DNA from: Leptospira sanjuanensis
GTDB lineage: Bacteria > Spirochaetota > Leptospiria > Leptospirales > Leptospiraceae
NCBI RefSeq assembly: GCF_022267375.1
Contig: NZ_JAIZBH010000001.1
Coordinates: 1,771,001 to 1,835,000 of the forward strand
DNA length: 64,000 bases
Direction of reading: 5' to 3'
The position numbers were made by a program, and so were the translations under genes. This document shows positions 39,649 through 59,011 of this stretch, in pieces. The notes below the pieces were generated by a model that was not told the DNA's origin, did no database searches, and saw nothing but the letters and a program-made list of their open reading frames with translations. The stretch's first letter is position 1. Each line of letters starts with the position of its first letter.

Positions 39649-41643
39649 TTATTCCGTAAATATAATATGAAACGGATCGGTTTTTTTGCCTTCCTCCCAA
39701 TCGGTTCGAAAGTCGGAATTCGGATTTTTTTTCCGCAGAACCTCCGCTCTTTCCCTTCGACAAATGGAAGAATAAGGATATTTCTGAACGCATTGATCCA
39801 AAAGGGATTCGCCTATGTTTTGATACTTTGGATCTTTTCGAAGAACCAAGGACGCGAGAACCAAGTTTTCCTCGGACCGGATCCAAATCCGATTCTTTAC
39901 GATTTCTTCGGTAGGATAAGAAATTTTTTTTCTTTTACCGATCGTTTGTTTTTCTTTATAGATCAGAAAGTTATCGAGTTCGATCTCGTTTTGTGTGGAG
40001 ACAAGAATCAAATTTCTAAGTCTTTGTTCCCAAGTCAGTTGAAAACAAAGAAATCCTAAAAGTATAAGAATACATCCGTACATGATCTTAGATGCAGTCG
40101 TGTTCGCCCGAATCGTCCCCAATTTAGAACTCAGTTTTACTCGGATCAAGGACATACAAAGCGCAGCGGGAATAAAAAAATGCTGCTCGCCCAAATTGAA
40201 GTCGAAAAACTCGTGAACCGCGATAAAAACAAGAATTCCCGAAGTGAAAATTCCCAACCGTACCGTTTCTTTGCTTTGTGAAATTAACATACGATACGTG
40301 ACGAACGAAAGACTTCCCGCGACGGTGAGAAAAACGAAAAAACCGAGAATTCCAAAACTTGTAAAAGCTTCCACATAGAGATTATGCGCCTGCGGATAGG
40401 AACGAAAGGAATGAAGAAAACGATAGAATTCTTCGTAACCAACCACGCCCGGATGTGATCCCGGAAGATGTGCGAGCAACGAATCTGCGTCCAATCCGAT
40501 TCCGAAAACGGGGGAGTTTTCCAAAACCGATTGAAAATGAAATTTCCAGAGCGAAAAACGAATGAATAAGGTTTCCGGACTGAAATAGCGCGCTACGATT
40601 TCTTCCGGCAAAAGCAAAATCAAACCGAACGCGACGGATAGAACAATCAGCGAAGACACGATCAGGGTCCGAAAGAAAAACCGTTTCGGACTCAATCGAA
40701 ATACGATCATGCAAAGAGCGCCTAACGTGAAAGCCAATAAGCTCGCTCTCGATTGGTTGAAAAACGCGAGGTAAAGGGAAAGAAATCCGCTCGGAATTAA
40801 ATACCACGCATGATTTCGATATTGGATCGCCGTATAAAACGCGACGAGGGCACAAAGCGCGGAAATTACTCCGATTGCCGAAACCGGAAAACCGGCGTAC
40901 GTCAAAAACATAGGCGGTTTCCAAAAATCAAACGGCCAAATCAAATGAACGGCTGAAAGCAGATTGATCGTATTCAGCAGAAGATCGATGCAAAGAATAA
41001 GCAACAATCCTTTCTTGATAAAGCGACTTGGATAGGAAGAAATCAGGAAAAAAACGAGAATTCCGGACAACAAAAGGCAAAGCTGCATAAGCGCCGCTTG
41101 CGATTTGTAGGAAATTAACGAGGATATCGTTATCAAAACGAAGAACAAGAGAACGATTCCGTGCATTCTGGAAAATACGATTCTTCTCGGAGATAAATAG
41201 AAAAACGAAGCGATGATAAACAGAAGGAGCGGGATGGTTTTGATGCTGGAAAAAAGAGGAGTCGAACAGGCAAACGCAACCGTATGAATGAACAAGAAGA
41301 TCGGATGAACGTTCTTAAAATACAAAATCAGAGTAATACAAAGCGCGGCTACATACAAAAGTTTTATATTTACCTTTTGCGGAAAATAGACGACAGGAGC
41401 ACGGTTGATCCCGTTGATCGTGGAAAGTCCGATTAACAGAAGACAGGCTAACAGAAACAAAGGATGAATCCGATGATTCTTTTTCTTAAAAGAAATTCCC
41501 GCGCAGATTACCCAGACAAAAAAAGCGAATACGACCGAATCCCTGGAAAGAGCGGGATTGGAAGGATCGAAAAAAAACAGCAAAGATAAAGCGAAGGCAA
41601 GTAAGGGAAGAGGTAGAATTTTAATATTGAAAACTTGGCTCAT
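39649..41643 (-). CDS. O-antigen ligase-like (Wzy_C) membrane protein
   Basis: 664 residues with about 12 membrane segments. The large periplasmic loop carries the Wzy_C/WaaL pattern [19 protein letters not shown] ... [21 protein letters not shown], including the HNxY motif. A C-terminal soluble region of about 130 residues (from IYKEKQTIG) contains helices that could be TPR-like. Such enzymes join a polyprenyl-linked glycan to a lipid or protein, or polymerise it. Whether this one acts in LPS or in protein glycosylation cannot be told. Confidence 0.85.
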   Translation of the reverse strand: MSQVFNIKILPLPLLAFALSLLFFFDPSNPALSRDSVVFAFFVWVICAGISFKKKNHRIHPLFLLACLLLIGLSTINGINRAPVVYFPQKVNIKLLYVAALCITLILYFKNVHPIFLFIHTVAFACSTPLFSSIKTIPLLLFIIASFFYLSPRRIVFSRMHGIVLLFFVLITISSLISYKSQAALMQLCLLLSGILVFFLISSYPSRFIKKGLLLILCIDLLLNTINLLSAVHLIWPFDFWKPPMFLTYAGFPVSAIGVISALCALVAFYTAIQYRNHAWYLIPSGFLSLYLAFFNQSRASLLAFTLGALCMIVFRLSPKRFFFRTLIVSSLIVLSVAFGLILLLPEEIVARYFSPETLFIRFSLWKFHFQSVLENSPVFGIGLDADSLLAHLPGSHPGVVGYEEFYRFLHSFRSYPQAHNLYVEAFTSFGILGFFVFLTVAGSLSFVTYRMLISQSKETVRLGIFTSGILVFIAVHEFFDFNLGEQHFFIPAALCMSLIRVKLSSKLGTIRANTTASKIMYGCILILLGFLCFQLTWEQRLRNLILVSTQNEIELDNFLIYKEKQTIGKRKKISYPTEEIVKNRIWIRSEENLVLASLVLRKDPKYQNIGESLLDQCVQKYPYSSICRRERAEVLRKKNPNSDFRTDWEEGKKTDPFHIIFTE

Positions 41644-41753
41644 CTAAGTTTTTGCAGTTCGTCCGAAACGAGAATAGTAGCAGGGTATTTGGCTCCCCGA
41701 TTTTAGCAATCAAGATTCTCCCGACAAGAGATCCGTTCTTTTTTTGAAAAAAC

Positions 41754-43469
41754 TTATCGATTTTTTCGAAACCATTCTTCCCGTTTCGGATCTTGTCCGT
41801 TTCGAAAATAGTAAGAATCGAATTCCGAAAATTTTTCTTTCCGTTGTGGCGCAGTGAGATTTAAATATTCGTATTTATAGGAATCCAAATACGACGGAAA
41901 ATCGACGGCTTGGAACGAAGAAATTTTCAGCAGTTCGCTCATTACGCTCTGTGAGTAAAACAGAATTCTCCACGGAGATGAAAAATCCCCCGTCAGAAAT
42001 TCGTCGTATTCTTTTTTAATCGGAAGGCCGTTCGAGTAGAGCAAAATATGAACGCCTCTTTCTCGAAGGTAATCGAGAGGCGCGGATTTTCCGTGGCCGA
42101 TTCTTTTTCGTTCTTTGAATTCCATTCGAGCGATCACTGGATCGGTAAGTCCCGCTTCGGTTTCGATCGCAACAATCGGATTTAAGTAATAGATCAAGAT
42201 ACATCCCGCTCCCGCAAAAGCGACTCGAACCTTCGAATCCTCGAAATGTTTTCTCCAAGGAAGAAGTCGGTCTCTGACGCGCTCCGTCGTTTCCCGCTTG
42301 TAAATTTGATTTTCATCGCTGATTCCGTTGATGATCGGGAACGCGGAACCTTTATAGAGATCCCATCTCAATCCGAGTAGAATCGGCATTGCACAAACGA
42401 TGGTAAGAATAACTTTCTCTTTTCTTTGATAAGAATCGCGAAGGAATTGAATTTTTTGTTCGGTCCAAATAAAAACCAAAGGAAGAATCGGAAGATAAAA
42501 CCGGGAAAACATAAAGTCTCCTCCGATCCCGGTATAATAACCCGCGTATAAAATCGGAAAAAATATGAGTAGAATCCAACGGAAATCTCGATTTGCGATC
42601 GGCTTTAACGCTTGTTCGCGAAGCGTTCGGGTGAAAGAAAAAAGAGCGAACAGAACGATCGGAATCATCGCGTAATACATCTTCAAAAAAATCCAGAGAT
42701 ACGAAAGTCCTTGCGATAGATGAAAGCTTCCTCCCGACTTGGCATAAAACGTATTGGGAAGTAGGTTTCCATAATATTCCAATTTCCAAATATAGAAAAG
42801 AACCGGAGATAAATAGAAAAGAACACAAAGAAGCGCGAATTCGGAACGGAATACGATGGATTTTAGATCATTCTTCCTCTCGTGAAACTCTTGAAAGACG
42901 CGAAGTGAAACGTAAATTCCCGCGAGGCCGTGAAACAAAAGTCCGTCCGGACGATTGAGGCAGCTCAAGGCGGAAAGTCCGATTCCGAGAATCGTTCTAT
43001 AAGAAATGATTCTTTGAGAATGTATCAAATGATAAGAAGACGCTATGAATATAAATCCGTGGAGAGATGTTTCCAATCCTCCCGTTGCAAAAACCCGGTT
43101 GTGGTGCAGGAGAACAAAACAAGAAAGTGCGAATGGAATCGGAAGATTGTCCTTCGAAATTCTCCTCGAAAAAAAAAGAAGATAAATACAAGTTCCCAAA
43201 AAGGATGCGATTCCGAAACAGTACGTCGCGTCCACGGGATGGATCCATTCTTTCCAATGAAACGGAATCAAAAGAACGGTCCAAAGAAAGTTCGTATAAC
43301 CTTCGACATATTCTCCCGCGTTAAAAACAAGCCCTTTGCCGTCCGCAAAATTCTTCGCATAACGCAGGCTAATGAAAGCATCGTCTGCAATCCAGCGCAT
43401 TTGAAACGCGGAAATGACACCGAATAAAATCAGCAGAATGCTAAAAGTGAAATACAAATTGCGCCTCAA
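41754..43469 (-). CDS. AftB/ZomB-like GT-C membrane protein
   Basis: 571 residues, about 10 membrane segments. The first periplasmic loop reads [20 protein letters not shown] then [18 protein letters not shown], with the acidic pair D29-D30; this closely recalls mycobacterial AftB (GT89), which transfers arabinofuranose from decaprenylphosphoryl-arabinose. The soluble C-terminus keeps [17 protein letters not shown] and [13 protein letters not shown], also AftB-like. Relatives in Shewanella and Vibrio are, as I recall, called ZomB and affect flagellar motor reversal, so the substrate must not be assumed. It heads a three-gene minus-strand group. Confidence 0.8.
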   Translation of the reverse strand: MRRNLYFTFSILLILFGVISAFQMRWIADDAFISLRYAKNFADGKGLVFNAGEYVEGYTNFLWTVLLIPFHWKEWIHPVDATYCFGIASFLGTCIYLLFFSRRISKDNLPIPFALSCFVLLHHNRVFATGGLETSLHGFIFIASSYHLIHSQRIISYRTILGIGLSALSCLNRPDGLLFHGLAGIYVSLRVFQEFHERKNDLKSIVFRSEFALLCVLFYLSPVLFYIWKLEYYGNLLPNTFYAKSGGSFHLSQGLSYLWIFLKMYYAMIPIVLFALFSFTRTLREQALKPIANRDFRWILLIFFPILYAGYYTGIGGDFMFSRFYLPILPLVFIWTEQKIQFLRDSYQRKEKVILTIVCAMPILLGLRWDLYKGSAFPIINGISDENQIYKRETTERVRDRLLPWRKHFEDSKVRVAFAGAGCILIYYLNPIVAIETEAGLTDPVIARMEFKERKRIGHGKSAPLDYLRERGVHILLYSNGLPIKKEYDEFLTGDFSSPWRILFYSQSVMSELLKISSFQAVDFPSYLDSYKYEYLNLTAPQRKEKFSEFDSYYFRNGQDPKREEWFRKNR

Positions 43470-43574
43470 ATTCGCAGTCCTTTTACGGTAAGTAATACGA
43501 AGATTCGTATCCGTTTTTTTACGTTGTGCGGAATTTCCTTGTAGGATTGAGACAGTCCAAAATCGTGTAACTGA

Positions 43575-44858
43575 ATGATAAAGCCTTCCGGCACGTTTCC
43601 GAAAACGAAATCAGAATGGGATAATTGGTTCCAGGCTGGGGAAATCATTCCTTTTTTTCAACCGATCCTTTCCGTGGAAAGGGATTCCATTTTCGGTTAT
43701 GAAACCTTGGGAAGGTTCCGAGATCAATCCGGAAAAATTCATTCTCTCGGTCCTTTCTTTTTGGATGCGGAGTCGGATGTTCTGGATCATGCCGAGCGTA
43801 AGGAAATTTATCATCTCAAACGAGAGATAGACCGTGATCTCCGCAGAAAAGCGATCCTACATCTTTTGAAAAATCAACATCGCTTTCCTGACGCGAAACT
43901 TTTCCTCAATATTTCGCCGGCGTATATGAGAGATCATATCGAAGACGAAGAAAAGGATCCTTACACGATTCGTCTTGTAAAGGAATTGGGACTCAATCCC
44001 TCCAAGATCGTGATTGAAATCGTGGAAGAACATTTCGACGGAAGCATTGAATCGCTTCGTCCTTTGATTTCCCGTTATAAGGCGGAAGGGTTTTTAGTCG
44101 CGATCGACGATCTCGGCTCCCGTTCCTCCAACTTGGATCGGATCGGAATCTTTCATCCCGATATTCTCAAGGTCGATCTGCAGATGCTGCGGCATTCGGT
44201 CACATCCCGCAACTTTCAGGAAATTCTTTTTACGATTTCCCGTCTTTCGGAATCGTTGGGTTGTTCCTTGTTGTTCGAGGGAATCGAAAACGAAGCGGAA
44301 CTTTTTCAATCCCTCACATACGGCGCGCGTTTCTTACAGGGATTTTATTTTGCGGAGGCTTTGCCCGAGATGATCGGACAGGAAGAGTTGAAGCTTCGCT
44401 TTTCCACTTTACACGAACTCTTTTTGAATCACAAGCGTCAACAGCTCCTTCGAAGAATCAAACGAGAGAACGAATTGGAGGAGAAGCTCGATCTTTCCGG
44501 AATTCTCGTAAACTCGGAGGAAGAATCCTGTTCGATCCAGATTCAAAATCCTTCCGTTCTCAGCGACTTTGTGTTTCGAATTTACGTCACAAGCCCGACC
44601 GGAAGTCAGCTATCCCCCAACTATATGCGGATCGGAGAGGTTTCGATGGATATCGATCTTTCCTTTGTGGGAAGAAACTGGAGTTGGAGGCCGTATTTCC
44701 TCGAACAATTCTATAAATCGATGAAGGATTCTCGTGCGGAATGGATCATCAGCAATCCGTATTACGATATCAGCTACGAAATTCTACTGGTAACCTACAG
44801 CAAAAAGCTACCGGACGGAAACGTTCTTTTTGTGGACGTGCAAGTTCCTGAATATTAG
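43575..44858 (+). CDS. EAL-domain c-di-GMP phosphodiesterase
   Basis: 427 residues. EAL domain at about 22-275 with the catalytic set intact: Glu in YETLGRF, Asn in LNISPAYM, Glu in IEIVEEH, Asp-Asp in [11 protein letters not shown], Lys in ILKVDLQ, Glu in FEGIENEAE, Gln in FLQGFYF. The motif is ETL in place of EAL. The C-terminal 150 residues form a separate unknown domain ([22 protein letters not shown]). No GGDEF domain. Probably an active cytosolic phosphodiesterase. It converges on a PilZ-like gene. Confidence 0.9.
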   Translation: MIKPSGTFPKTKSEWDNWFQAGEIIPFFQPILSVERDSIFGYETLGRFRDQSGKIHSLGPFFLDAESDVLDHAERKEIYHLKREIDRDLRRKAILHLLKNQHRFPDAKLFLNISPAYMRDHIEDEEKDPYTIRLVKELGLNPSKIVIEIVEEHFDGSIESLRPLISRYKAEGFLVAIDDLGSRSSNLDRIGIFHPDILKVDLQMLRHSVTSRNFQEILFTISRLSESLGCSLLFEGIENEAELFQSLTYGARFLQGFYFAEALPEMIGQEELKLRFSTLHELFLNHKRQQLLRRIKRENELEEKLDLSGILVNSEEESCSIQIQNPSVLSDFVFRIYVTSPTGSQLSPNYMRIGEVSMDIDLSFVGRNWSWRPYFLEQFYKSMKDSRAEWIISNPYYDISYEILLVTYSKKLPDGNVLFVDVQVPEY

Positions 44859-44936
44859 AAAATTATAAATCTTTAATCGTATTCGACCGTATTCGTCTCT
44901 GGATCGGTCCGTTTTGACAGGGATGGGGATCGCCGC

Positions 44937-46100
<1,164 letters not shown>

Positions 46101-46177
46101 AGTTTTTCAAAGCGAAGGAGGGGAAATTCTCTTGATCTCAGCTCTCTGTTTACCTTTTATGTACTAGGTAAGGAATA

Positions 46178-47707
<1,530 letters not shown>

Positions 47708-47709
47708 GT

Positions 47710-48498
47710 TTGATTCGGATTCTTGCGATTTCGGTAGGTTTCGTTGCGCTGACTTTTTTCAGCGGAGAAACAAACCCGCAAGGATCCAACAATTCGATCC
47801 GAGTCGCACAAGAATTGGTTGCAAGACTCGATCAGGCTCTCCTCAAATCCAATCAGGGATTGATCAAGGCCAATTTGATTCTCATCCGAAGAAGCGGAGA
47901 AACCTGGAGTTGGGACGTAAGCATTTTTCGAAAGGAAGAAGACACTCTCTACCTGTTTGAAAGCCGAGGTCGAGGACTGGAATATAAGATTTTAGTCAAA
48001 GACGAAGGCGAACAGATCTATGCGTTCAACGTGCTATCCAAAAAGATTTTCCGAAAAGTCGACGAGGAAAAATACGAATCGCATTTAGCGACCGGTTTCA
48101 GCTTTATCGATCTTTCCGGGGTCTCGTATCAGGCGAACTACAACCCCATCGTTCAAAGCGATTTGAAAACCGCGGATCATTCCTTCAAACGGGTTTCGTT
48201 GAAACCGATCATTCCGTATTTTTATTCGAAGCTGATTTTACTTTTGGATTCCGATTCGTTGCGGCCGACCCGACTCGACTTTCACGACCGGGACGGGGTC
48301 TTGTTCAAAACGATGAACATCAAATACGGACCGGTGAAAGTGAAACAAAATCAGAAATTCGTCAAGGAAGAACACGCGAACCGATTGGAAATGCTCGATC
48401 TGAACACGGGTTCCATCAGCGTATTAGAATATACTGAAATAGACAAGGAAGTCAAACCCGATCCTTCCCTGTTCGATCTCGCGAACCTGAACCGATAG
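47710..48498 (+). CDS. LolA-like outer-membrane lipoprotein-sorting protein
   Basis: 262 residues from a TTG two bases after the guaB stop. Signal-like N-terminus ([18 protein letters not shown]), then a LolA/LolB-type fold: repeated amphipathic strands such as [29 protein letters not shown] and [22 protein letters not shown] [17 protein letters not shown]. This matches the family annotated as outer-membrane lipoprotein-sorting proteins. A lipoprotein-rich spirochaete needs such carriers, but a second role is possible. Confidence 0.78.
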   Translation: MIRILAISVGFVALTFFSGETNPQGSNNSIRVAQELVARLDQALLKSNQGLIKANLILIRRSGETWSWDVSIFRKEEDTLYLFESRGRGLEYKILVKDEGEQIYAFNVLSKKIFRKVDEEKYESHLATGFSFIDLSGVSYQANYNPIVQSDLKTADHSFKRVSLKPIIPYFYSKLILLLDSDSLRPTRLDFHDRDGVLFKTMNIKYGPVKVKQNQKFVKEEHANRLEMLDLNTGSISVLEYTEIDKEVKPDPSLFDLANLNR

Positions 48499-48515
48499 AT
48501 AGGAAAAATTCTCCG

Positions 48516-49205
48516 TTGGAAGAATCGATTCTTTTCAGAAGGGACTGGACGGGGGACGAAACGTTCCCGCTCGATCGGGACGAAATCTCCCATCTCAAAG
48601 CGCTTCGTATATTTTCGGAAGATAAGATTCTCCGTGTTTTAAGCGGAACCGGAAGCGAATGGATCTACGAAACGAAGGCGAATTCTTTGCAGGGAATCTT
48701 GAAGGAAACGAAACACCATCCGCGAACGGAATCGATTTCCGGAATCGCGACGGCGATTCCGAAGGGAAACCGATTGGAATGGCTTTTGCAAAAAGGAACC
48801 GAACTCGGATTAACGCATTTTTATTTTCTCAACTTCGAACAATCCGATCGAAAGGATTTCAATCTCAAACGCGCCGAAAAGATCGCGGAAGAAGCCGCCG
48901 CTCAGTCTAAACGGATTTTTTTACCGGAAATTTACGCTCCTGTTTCTCTGAAGGAGTTCCTACATTCTCAAAAAGATACGAAACATTCTCTGTATCAATT
49001 CGATCCGAGGGGAGAAGCGGGGTTGCAACCGGAGTTTTTTCGAAATTCGATCTGGATCATCGGACCGGAAGGTGGCTTTCGGGAAAAGGAAAAAAGTCTA
49101 TTCAAAGAAAGGAATGTGATCGGAGTAAAGGCGGGAGATTCGATATTAAGAATCGAGACCGCCGGAGTTTTCGCGGCCTCTTTGTTTCGTTACTTTACTT
49201 ATTGA
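48516..49205 (+). CDS. rsmE: 16S rRNA m3U1498 methyltransferase
   Basis: 229 residues. N-terminal PUA-like part followed by a SPOUT knot with [36 protein letters not shown] and the C-terminal [12 protein letters not shown], all typical of RsmE. It methylates U1498 of 16S rRNA. It starts 17 bp after the LolA-like gene, and its 3' end overlaps the stop of the convergent lipoprotein gene by 11 bp. Confidence 0.95.
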   Translation: MEESILFRRDWTGDETFPLDRDEISHLKALRIFSEDKILRVLSGTGSEWIYETKANSLQGILKETKHHPRTESISGIATAIPKGNRLEWLLQKGTELGLTHFYFLNFEQSDRKDFNLKRAEKIAEEAAAQSKRIFLPEIYAPVSLKEFLHSQKDTKHSLYQFDPRGEAGLQPEFFRNSIWIIGPEGGFREKEKSLFKERNVIGVKAGDSILRIETAGVFAASLFRYFTY

Positions 49206-49479
49206 GGGCGCTGTATTGCAGGAATAAGGTCAACACGTTGCAGTTCGTGGAACACGAGCTCGTGCAGGTATTGAGCGCTTGCAAGTTAGTCGCCGTTACT
49301 GTGTTTCCGTAAGTCGCGGAACAGCCCGCATTGCAGGATTCGATGGTTCCACCCGGACCGCAGGCAAGGATATAATTGAAAAAGGCCTTATCGGTCGTTT
49401 CGTCTTTTCGGGAATGGCAACCTACAAAAACTGTGGAAAGTAAAAGAAGAGAAATCAAGATCGAAAATAATTTCTTCAT
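49195..49479 (-). CDS. small Cys-rich lipoprotein
   Basis: 94 residues with a classic signal peptide and lipobox ([15 protein letters not shown], Cys at 21). The mature part has seven more Cys ([31 protein letters not shown]), enough for several disulfides. Short Cys-patterned lipoproteins of this kind recur in Leptospira; function unknown. Its last codons overlap the end of rsmE on the other strand. Confidence 0.8.
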   Translation of the reverse strand: MKKLFSILISLLLLSTVFVGCHSRKDETTDKAFFNYILACGPGGTIESCNAGCSATYGNTVTATNLQALNTCTSSCSTNCNVLTLFLQYSALNK

Positions 49480-49570
49480 AAATGTATGATCCTCTATCTC
49501 GGAATTTCGCGTAAATCAAAAAAGATTGGACATGTTACAATTCCAAAGCCAAACTTTCTAGGATTACTTT

Positions 49571-49754
49571 ATGAAAGTTAACGGAAAACCGCTTTCCCTT
49601 TCCGAACTCGAAGAACCGAGGATTTCATCCTTATTAGAATATTTGAAACTTAGACCGGAAATGGTTGCCATTCAGAAAAACGGAAACATTCTCAAACGGG
49701 AATTTTGGAACAAAACCTCTTTGGAAGACGGCGATCAAGTGGAGATTTTAAGAT

Positions 49755-49771
<17 letters not shown>
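49571..49771 (+). CDS. thiS: thiamine sulfur-carrier protein ThiS
   Basis: 66 residues ending in the required Gly-Gly (VGGG) for thiocarboxylate formation; the body ([10 protein letters not shown]..., [16 protein letters not shown]) is a ubiquitin-like ThiS fold of normal size. It carries sulfur for the thiazole ring. The 3' end overlaps thiE by 17 bp. No TPP riboswitch is visible in the 91 bp upstream. Confidence 0.93.
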
Positions 49772-50414
<643 letters not shown>

Positions 50415-50441
50415 GTTTCAATTGACTCTGAACTTATGTCG

Positions 50442-51286
<845 letters not shown>

Positions 51287-51413
51287 GAATCGATTTTCAT
51301 TTTTAGTTTGTCGGGAAAATATTCGAAACGAGTATATCTTTTTTCCTGAATATACCTACGCATTGTAGAAAAAAGAATTGAAATCGCTTTTTGAGTAGGT
51401 CGGAATATTGGGT

Positions 51414-51779
51414 ATGACCGAACTTCCGTTCTTAACTCTCTTTCTTACCGTTTTACTGGGTTTCGGATCCTTATTCGGATTTCTTCATCTGATCTGGAAA
51501 CAGCTTTCTTCCAGCATGGAGGAATTCAAAAAAGAAACGAAGGCGGATCAACAAATCTTACGTATTGAATTTAAGGAAGATTTAAAACATACGGAATCGC
51601 GTTTAGTAAAATCGTTTTCCGCTCTCAATATTCGAATGGATCGCATTGACAGTCGAATGGATCGTATCGATAGCAGAATGGATCGCATCGACAGCAGAAT
51701 CGATTCTTTGATTGAAATGTTTGTGGTTCGATGGGGAGATTCGAAAACCTCTAAAAAGAGAAGAAGATTGCAAGGGTAA
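51414..51779 (+). CDS. coiled-coil protein with MDRIDSR repeat
   Basis: 121 residues from ATG 51414 (a TTG two codons earlier is also possible). One membrane helix (LFLTVLLGFGSLFGFLHLIWK) is followed by a cytosolic coiled coil. Residues about 80-103 repeat the heptad R-M-D-R-I-D-S three times, encoded by near-identical 21-bp units at about 51636-51700. The tail is very basic (KTSKKRRRLQG). Function unknown; the heptads suggest oligomerisation. Confidence 0.75.
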   Translation: MTELPFLTLFLTVLLGFGSLFGFLHLIWKQLSSSMEEFKKETKADQQILRIEFKEDLKHTESRLVKSFSALNIRMDRIDSRMDRIDSRMDRIDSRIDSLIEMFVVRWGDSKTSKKRRRLQG

Positions 51780-52003
51780 TTCTTATCTTCGATACTAAGA
51801 TCTAACTACGAAAACAGACCAAACTTTTTACTACCGTTGTAAAAACCCGATTCATCGTAATAAAGTCGAAGTCGTTCGCTTGCGTTACGAACAAACATCC
51901 GATTCATTCCGGATCTTAAATCGAAATCACCTCCGTTGAAATCGCGTTTTCGATACTAAACCGGAATATTCTTTTGGAAAAGCAGAAACTCGAAGACCGA
52001 AGT
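51780..52003. other. intergenic region, nothing recognised
   Basis: 224 bp between convergent genes without ORF or clear terminator. AT-rich, with no obvious inverted repeat followed by a T run. Confidence 0.5.
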
Positions 52004-53500
<1,497 letters not shown>

Positions 53501-53507
53501 GCGGATC

Positions 53508-54158
53508 TTATTTTCCTGGAAGTATTTGATATAACGTTTTTGCCAAATTTACGAATACGATTTCAAATCCTTCTTCCGTTAGGAACCAGTTGCCGAGTCC
53601 GATCTTGTCCGAAAGGGGAACGACGTGGATCTTTAAACCCGCTGGGCCTAAGACGGATTCGTATGCCTTTTGTTGAAACGCGGATTCGAATCGTTTGGAA
53701 AGAAGGAGAATTGTTTTCAATTGTCGATCGAGACAGATCTTTAAAAGCGATTTGGAAAAATTCTTCGCACCCGTCGGATACGGTTCGAGTTTGTAGATCA
53801 GAATTTTGGATTCATCCACTCCAAGAGAAACCAAAGAACTTTGGATATCCGCGGTCAAATCCAGAGGAATTCCCAAGTGGGAGTTTGCGGTCGCGGGAGA
53901 ATACAAAACGATCAGAATTCCTGCGTATCCTTTTTTAAAACCGTCGGCTGCGTTTTTGAGAATATCTCTGGGAATCGTCTCTTTGGCTTCGAGAACGAGC
54001 GCGTCGCTTTTGGGAAAGGGGCGATCTTGGATCAAAAATAAGGGACTTAAAAAAACGAATCCGAGTCCGAGGATCAAACAAAGGAAAAATCCGGAAAAGA
54101 ATAACCGTGCTTTGTACAAAACTTCCTGTACGGATACCGGTCCTGGATTTGCAGACAT
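53508..54158 (-). CDS. membrane-anchored YdcF/DUF218-like protein
   Basis: 216 residues. One N-terminal membrane helix ([23 protein letters not shown]) and a periplasmic alpha/beta domain with [23 protein letters not shown] and [12 protein letters not shown], which follows the outline of DUF218/YdcF/SanA proteins of the envelope. The usual glycine-rich start motif (VVLGGG) is replaced by VLEA, so the match is weak. No function assigned. Confidence 0.6.
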   Translation of the reverse strand: MSANPGPVSVQEVLYKARLFFSGFFLCLILGLGFVFLSPLFLIQDRPFPKSDALVLEAKETIPRDILKNAADGFKKGYAGILIVLYSPATANSHLGIPLDLTADIQSSLVSLGVDESKILIYKLEPYPTGAKNFSKSLLKICLDRQLKTILLLSKRFESAFQQKAYESVLGPAGLKIHVVPLSDKIGLGNWFLTEEGFEIVFVNLAKTLYQILPGK

Positions 54159-54269
54159 ATAGAACGAGAGTTTTTCCCAGGAACCAAATTACAAGAGGAA
54201 TTTACGCCGGAACGTAGCAGTTCCTTTGATGCGGCACGATCGGTCCGTCGTTTACGAAAGGACTTTTGT

Positions 54270-56486
<2,217 letters not shown>

Positions 56487-56589
56487 TCAAAGTTACTAAA
56501 CTTACAATAACAAGATTACGCTTCCCCGAAGAAATCATAATATTCTCCGGAGAAGAAAAATTTATTTTGGAAGCTAAATTTAGAGAATT

Positions 56590-57504
56590 CTAATAGGAAT
56601 AGGGGGAATTTCCCTGCGTTGGTCTCTGTCCTTTTTGACACACGATGTATCGTGGATTTTCCAATTGTTCAATAAAGGATGCAAGGTCGCATTTCCCATC
56701 GATAAAAACCCGTTTGATTCGCAAGGGATCGTCCCCCGGTAGATTGGCGCCTTCTTGGGTTGTTAAGATTGCCTTATAACCGGCCTTCACCGCTAATTTT
56801 ATAAGTTTCTCGTTGAACCAACCGCAGGGCCAGGCAAGGAAATCAACAGGAACTCCTAACTTCTTTTCCAAAATACTTTTGGATTCTTTTAGTTCGAAAA
56901 GGGCTTCTTTGTCGCCTTTACCGGGAACTTTCCCGTCCACCCAAGTAACGAGGTTATCTTTCGGGTTCCAGGGATGACTGTAGGTATGGGAACCGATTTC
57001 GAACTTTGGATTTTTAGCGAGGGTTTGGATCTCGGTCCATTCCATATATTCTCCGTTTCCGATTCCTTTCGGTCCGGCGATGATCCAAAAGGAAGCAGGA
57101 AACGAATAACGTTCCAGAATCGGGACGGCGTTGAGCGCGTTTTTCCAGCCGTCGTCGAAGTTCAAAACGATCGAACGATCGGGAAGTTTCTTACCATTGC
57201 GCATATAGGCAAGGAGGTCTTTCATTGGAATCGGATTGTAACCCTTGGTGTGCAGATAGCGCATCTGTTCTTCGAATCGTTCCAAAGAAATCACGGTTTC
57301 TCCGTATTCTTTTTGTGTGTCGGTTACGATCTCGTGATAGATCAGAACCGGAATTCCTTTCGAATTAGCGGTCGCGGAGGCCGCGGTTGTTTGTTGTTCG
57401 CGAGGGCGCGGGGAAAAAGCGGGAGAATTACAAGTTTGGAATGAAACCCAGAAGATTCCGATCCAAAGAATCGGTACTCGAAACAGAAAATCGATTTGTT
57501 TCAA
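56590..57504 (-). CDS. polysaccharide deacetylase (NodB-type) lipoprotein
   Basis: 304 residues from TTG 57504, with GGAGAAG eight bases before it. Signal peptide with lipobox-like FWVSFQTC (Cys about 25). Deacetylase motifs: [13 protein letters not shown] (base and metal Asp), GSHTYSHP (metal His pair), and [13 protein letters not shown]. Together with the GT2 synthase 103 bp downstream this resembles the PgaB/PgaC pairing of poly-N-acetylglucosamine synthesis, without a PgaB C-terminal domain. Acts on exported polymer at the envelope. Confidence 0.87.
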   Translation of the reverse strand: MKQIDFLFRVPILWIGIFWVSFQTCNSPAFSPRPREQQTTAASATANSKGIPVLIYHEIVTDTQKEYGETVISLERFEEQMRYLHTKGYNPIPMKDLLAYMRNGKKLPDRSIVLNFDDGWKNALNAVPILERYSFPASFWIIAGPKGIGNGEYMEWTEIQTLAKNPKFEIGSHTYSHPWNPKDNLVTWVDGKVPGKGDKEALFELKESKSILEKKLGVPVDFLAWPCGWFNEKLIKLAVKAGYKAILTTQEGANLPGDDPLRIKRVFIDGKCDLASFIEQLENPRYIVCQKGQRPTQGNSPYSY

Positions 57505-57519
57505 AAGATCTTCTCCGTC

Positions 57520-58029
57520 TTATTCGTTTTTCAACGGCATTTCGCCGAGGTAATTCTTCTTTCCGATGTCGACGCCGTTGTGGCGAAGAATGGAATAGGC
57601 GGTTGTTACATGAAAATAGAAGTTCGGGATCGCGTGTTGAATCGCAAACTCCCGGCCGGTAAGAAATTTTCCTTCCCAACGCGGATGAAAGATCTTGCGT
57701 TCGTTCGATTCGGAAAAGTCTTTTTCCGTGAACGTTACAAGATAGTCTAACGTGGATTGGATTCTTTCGCGAAGTTCCGCAAGAGTTTTTTCCTGATCGT
57801 CGTGTTTCGGAGCTTCTTTACCGGTTAGACGGGCAACGCATAACTTTGCCGTATCGCAAGCGGTTTGAATTTGTTTGATCAAGTGAAACTGATCGGGCGC
57901 TAATCTCGAATTTAAAAGAACCTGCACGTCGAATTTTTTGGATTCAGAGTGGGCCGCTCCTTGATTCAGGATGGTGTTTAAGTTTTTCAACATTTTGGAA
58001 AACTGGAGAATTGTGATTTCATAAAGCAT
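57520..58029 (-). CDS. DUF1993 / DinB-like protein
   Basis: 169 residues, a four-helix-bundle pattern with LLNSRLAPDQFHLIKQIQTACDTAKLCVARLTG and GREFAIQHAIPNFYFHVTTAYSILRHNGVDIGKKNYLG, which I recognise as DUF1993. Family members resemble DinB metalloproteins; His residues in the last helices could bind metal. Function not known. The deacetylase gene starts 15 bp after its stop. Confidence 0.85.
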   Translation of the reverse strand: MLYEITILQFSKMLKNLNTILNQGAAHSESKKFDVQVLLNSRLAPDQFHLIKQIQTACDTAKLCVARLTGKEAPKHDDQEKTLAELRERIQSTLDYLVTFTEKDFSESNERKIFHPRWEGKFLTGREFAIQHAIPNFYFHVTTAYSILRHNGVDIGKKNYLGEMPLKNE

Positions 58030-58315
58030 GATCGGTGCCTTTCGCTCTGTGGGTTTTTCTCAATTTTTTGGGTGGGCTTTTGCGGAGATAGGCTTTTTTG
58101 AAACGGAATCGAACGAAGTCTGTCTTCGGAGTTTGTTGTCGTACCTCCGACAAAACAATCTATAGTGATCGATTGGTTTACCGCAATGCTCTTCTACGGG
58201 TCGCATTGTGGGGGACTCACCGTTACGCAATCCATCATCCTGCAATAAACTCAGCAGATTCTTCCCTCAAATCAATAGCGCTTTCCTAAGGGGCGCGCTA
58301 TCGGTAAGAATCTAT
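58030..58315. other. non-coding region with repeat fragments
   Basis: No ORF of note. Holds hairpin H3 (58181-58211), one truncated copy of the palindromic element (GGACTCACCGTTACGCA at 58213-58229), and TCCTGCAATAAACTCAGCAG (58239-58258), which recurs with one change at 60129-60148 beyond tRNA-Asp. Confidence 0.7.
58181..58211 (+). repeat. hairpin H3, 9-bp stem with conserved-type loop
   Basis: CCGCAATGC (58181-58189) pairs with GCATTGTGG (58203-58211), one G-U pair. The loop TCTTCTACGGGTC matches the loops of hairpins H1 (9402-9437) and H2 (9714-9739); the stem does not. Confidence 0.7.
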
Positions 58316-58978
<663 letters not shown>

Positions 58979-59011
58979 TGGGAATAGCCTTGGGCGTCAA
59001 GGAACTTACGA

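Noticed and set aside
46132..46160. Sigma-70 promoter for guaB (TTGATC, TTTTAT)
   Set aside because: The -10 match is weak, and spacers this short give such matches by chance; not listed as a feature.
49195..49205. 11-bp overlap of rsmE and the convergent lipoprotein gene
   Set aside because: Real, but short tail-to-tail overlaps are ordinary.
49480..49570. TPP riboswitch before thiS
   Set aside because: Only 91 bp, and the CTGAGA and ACCC...GAACCTGA cores are absent.
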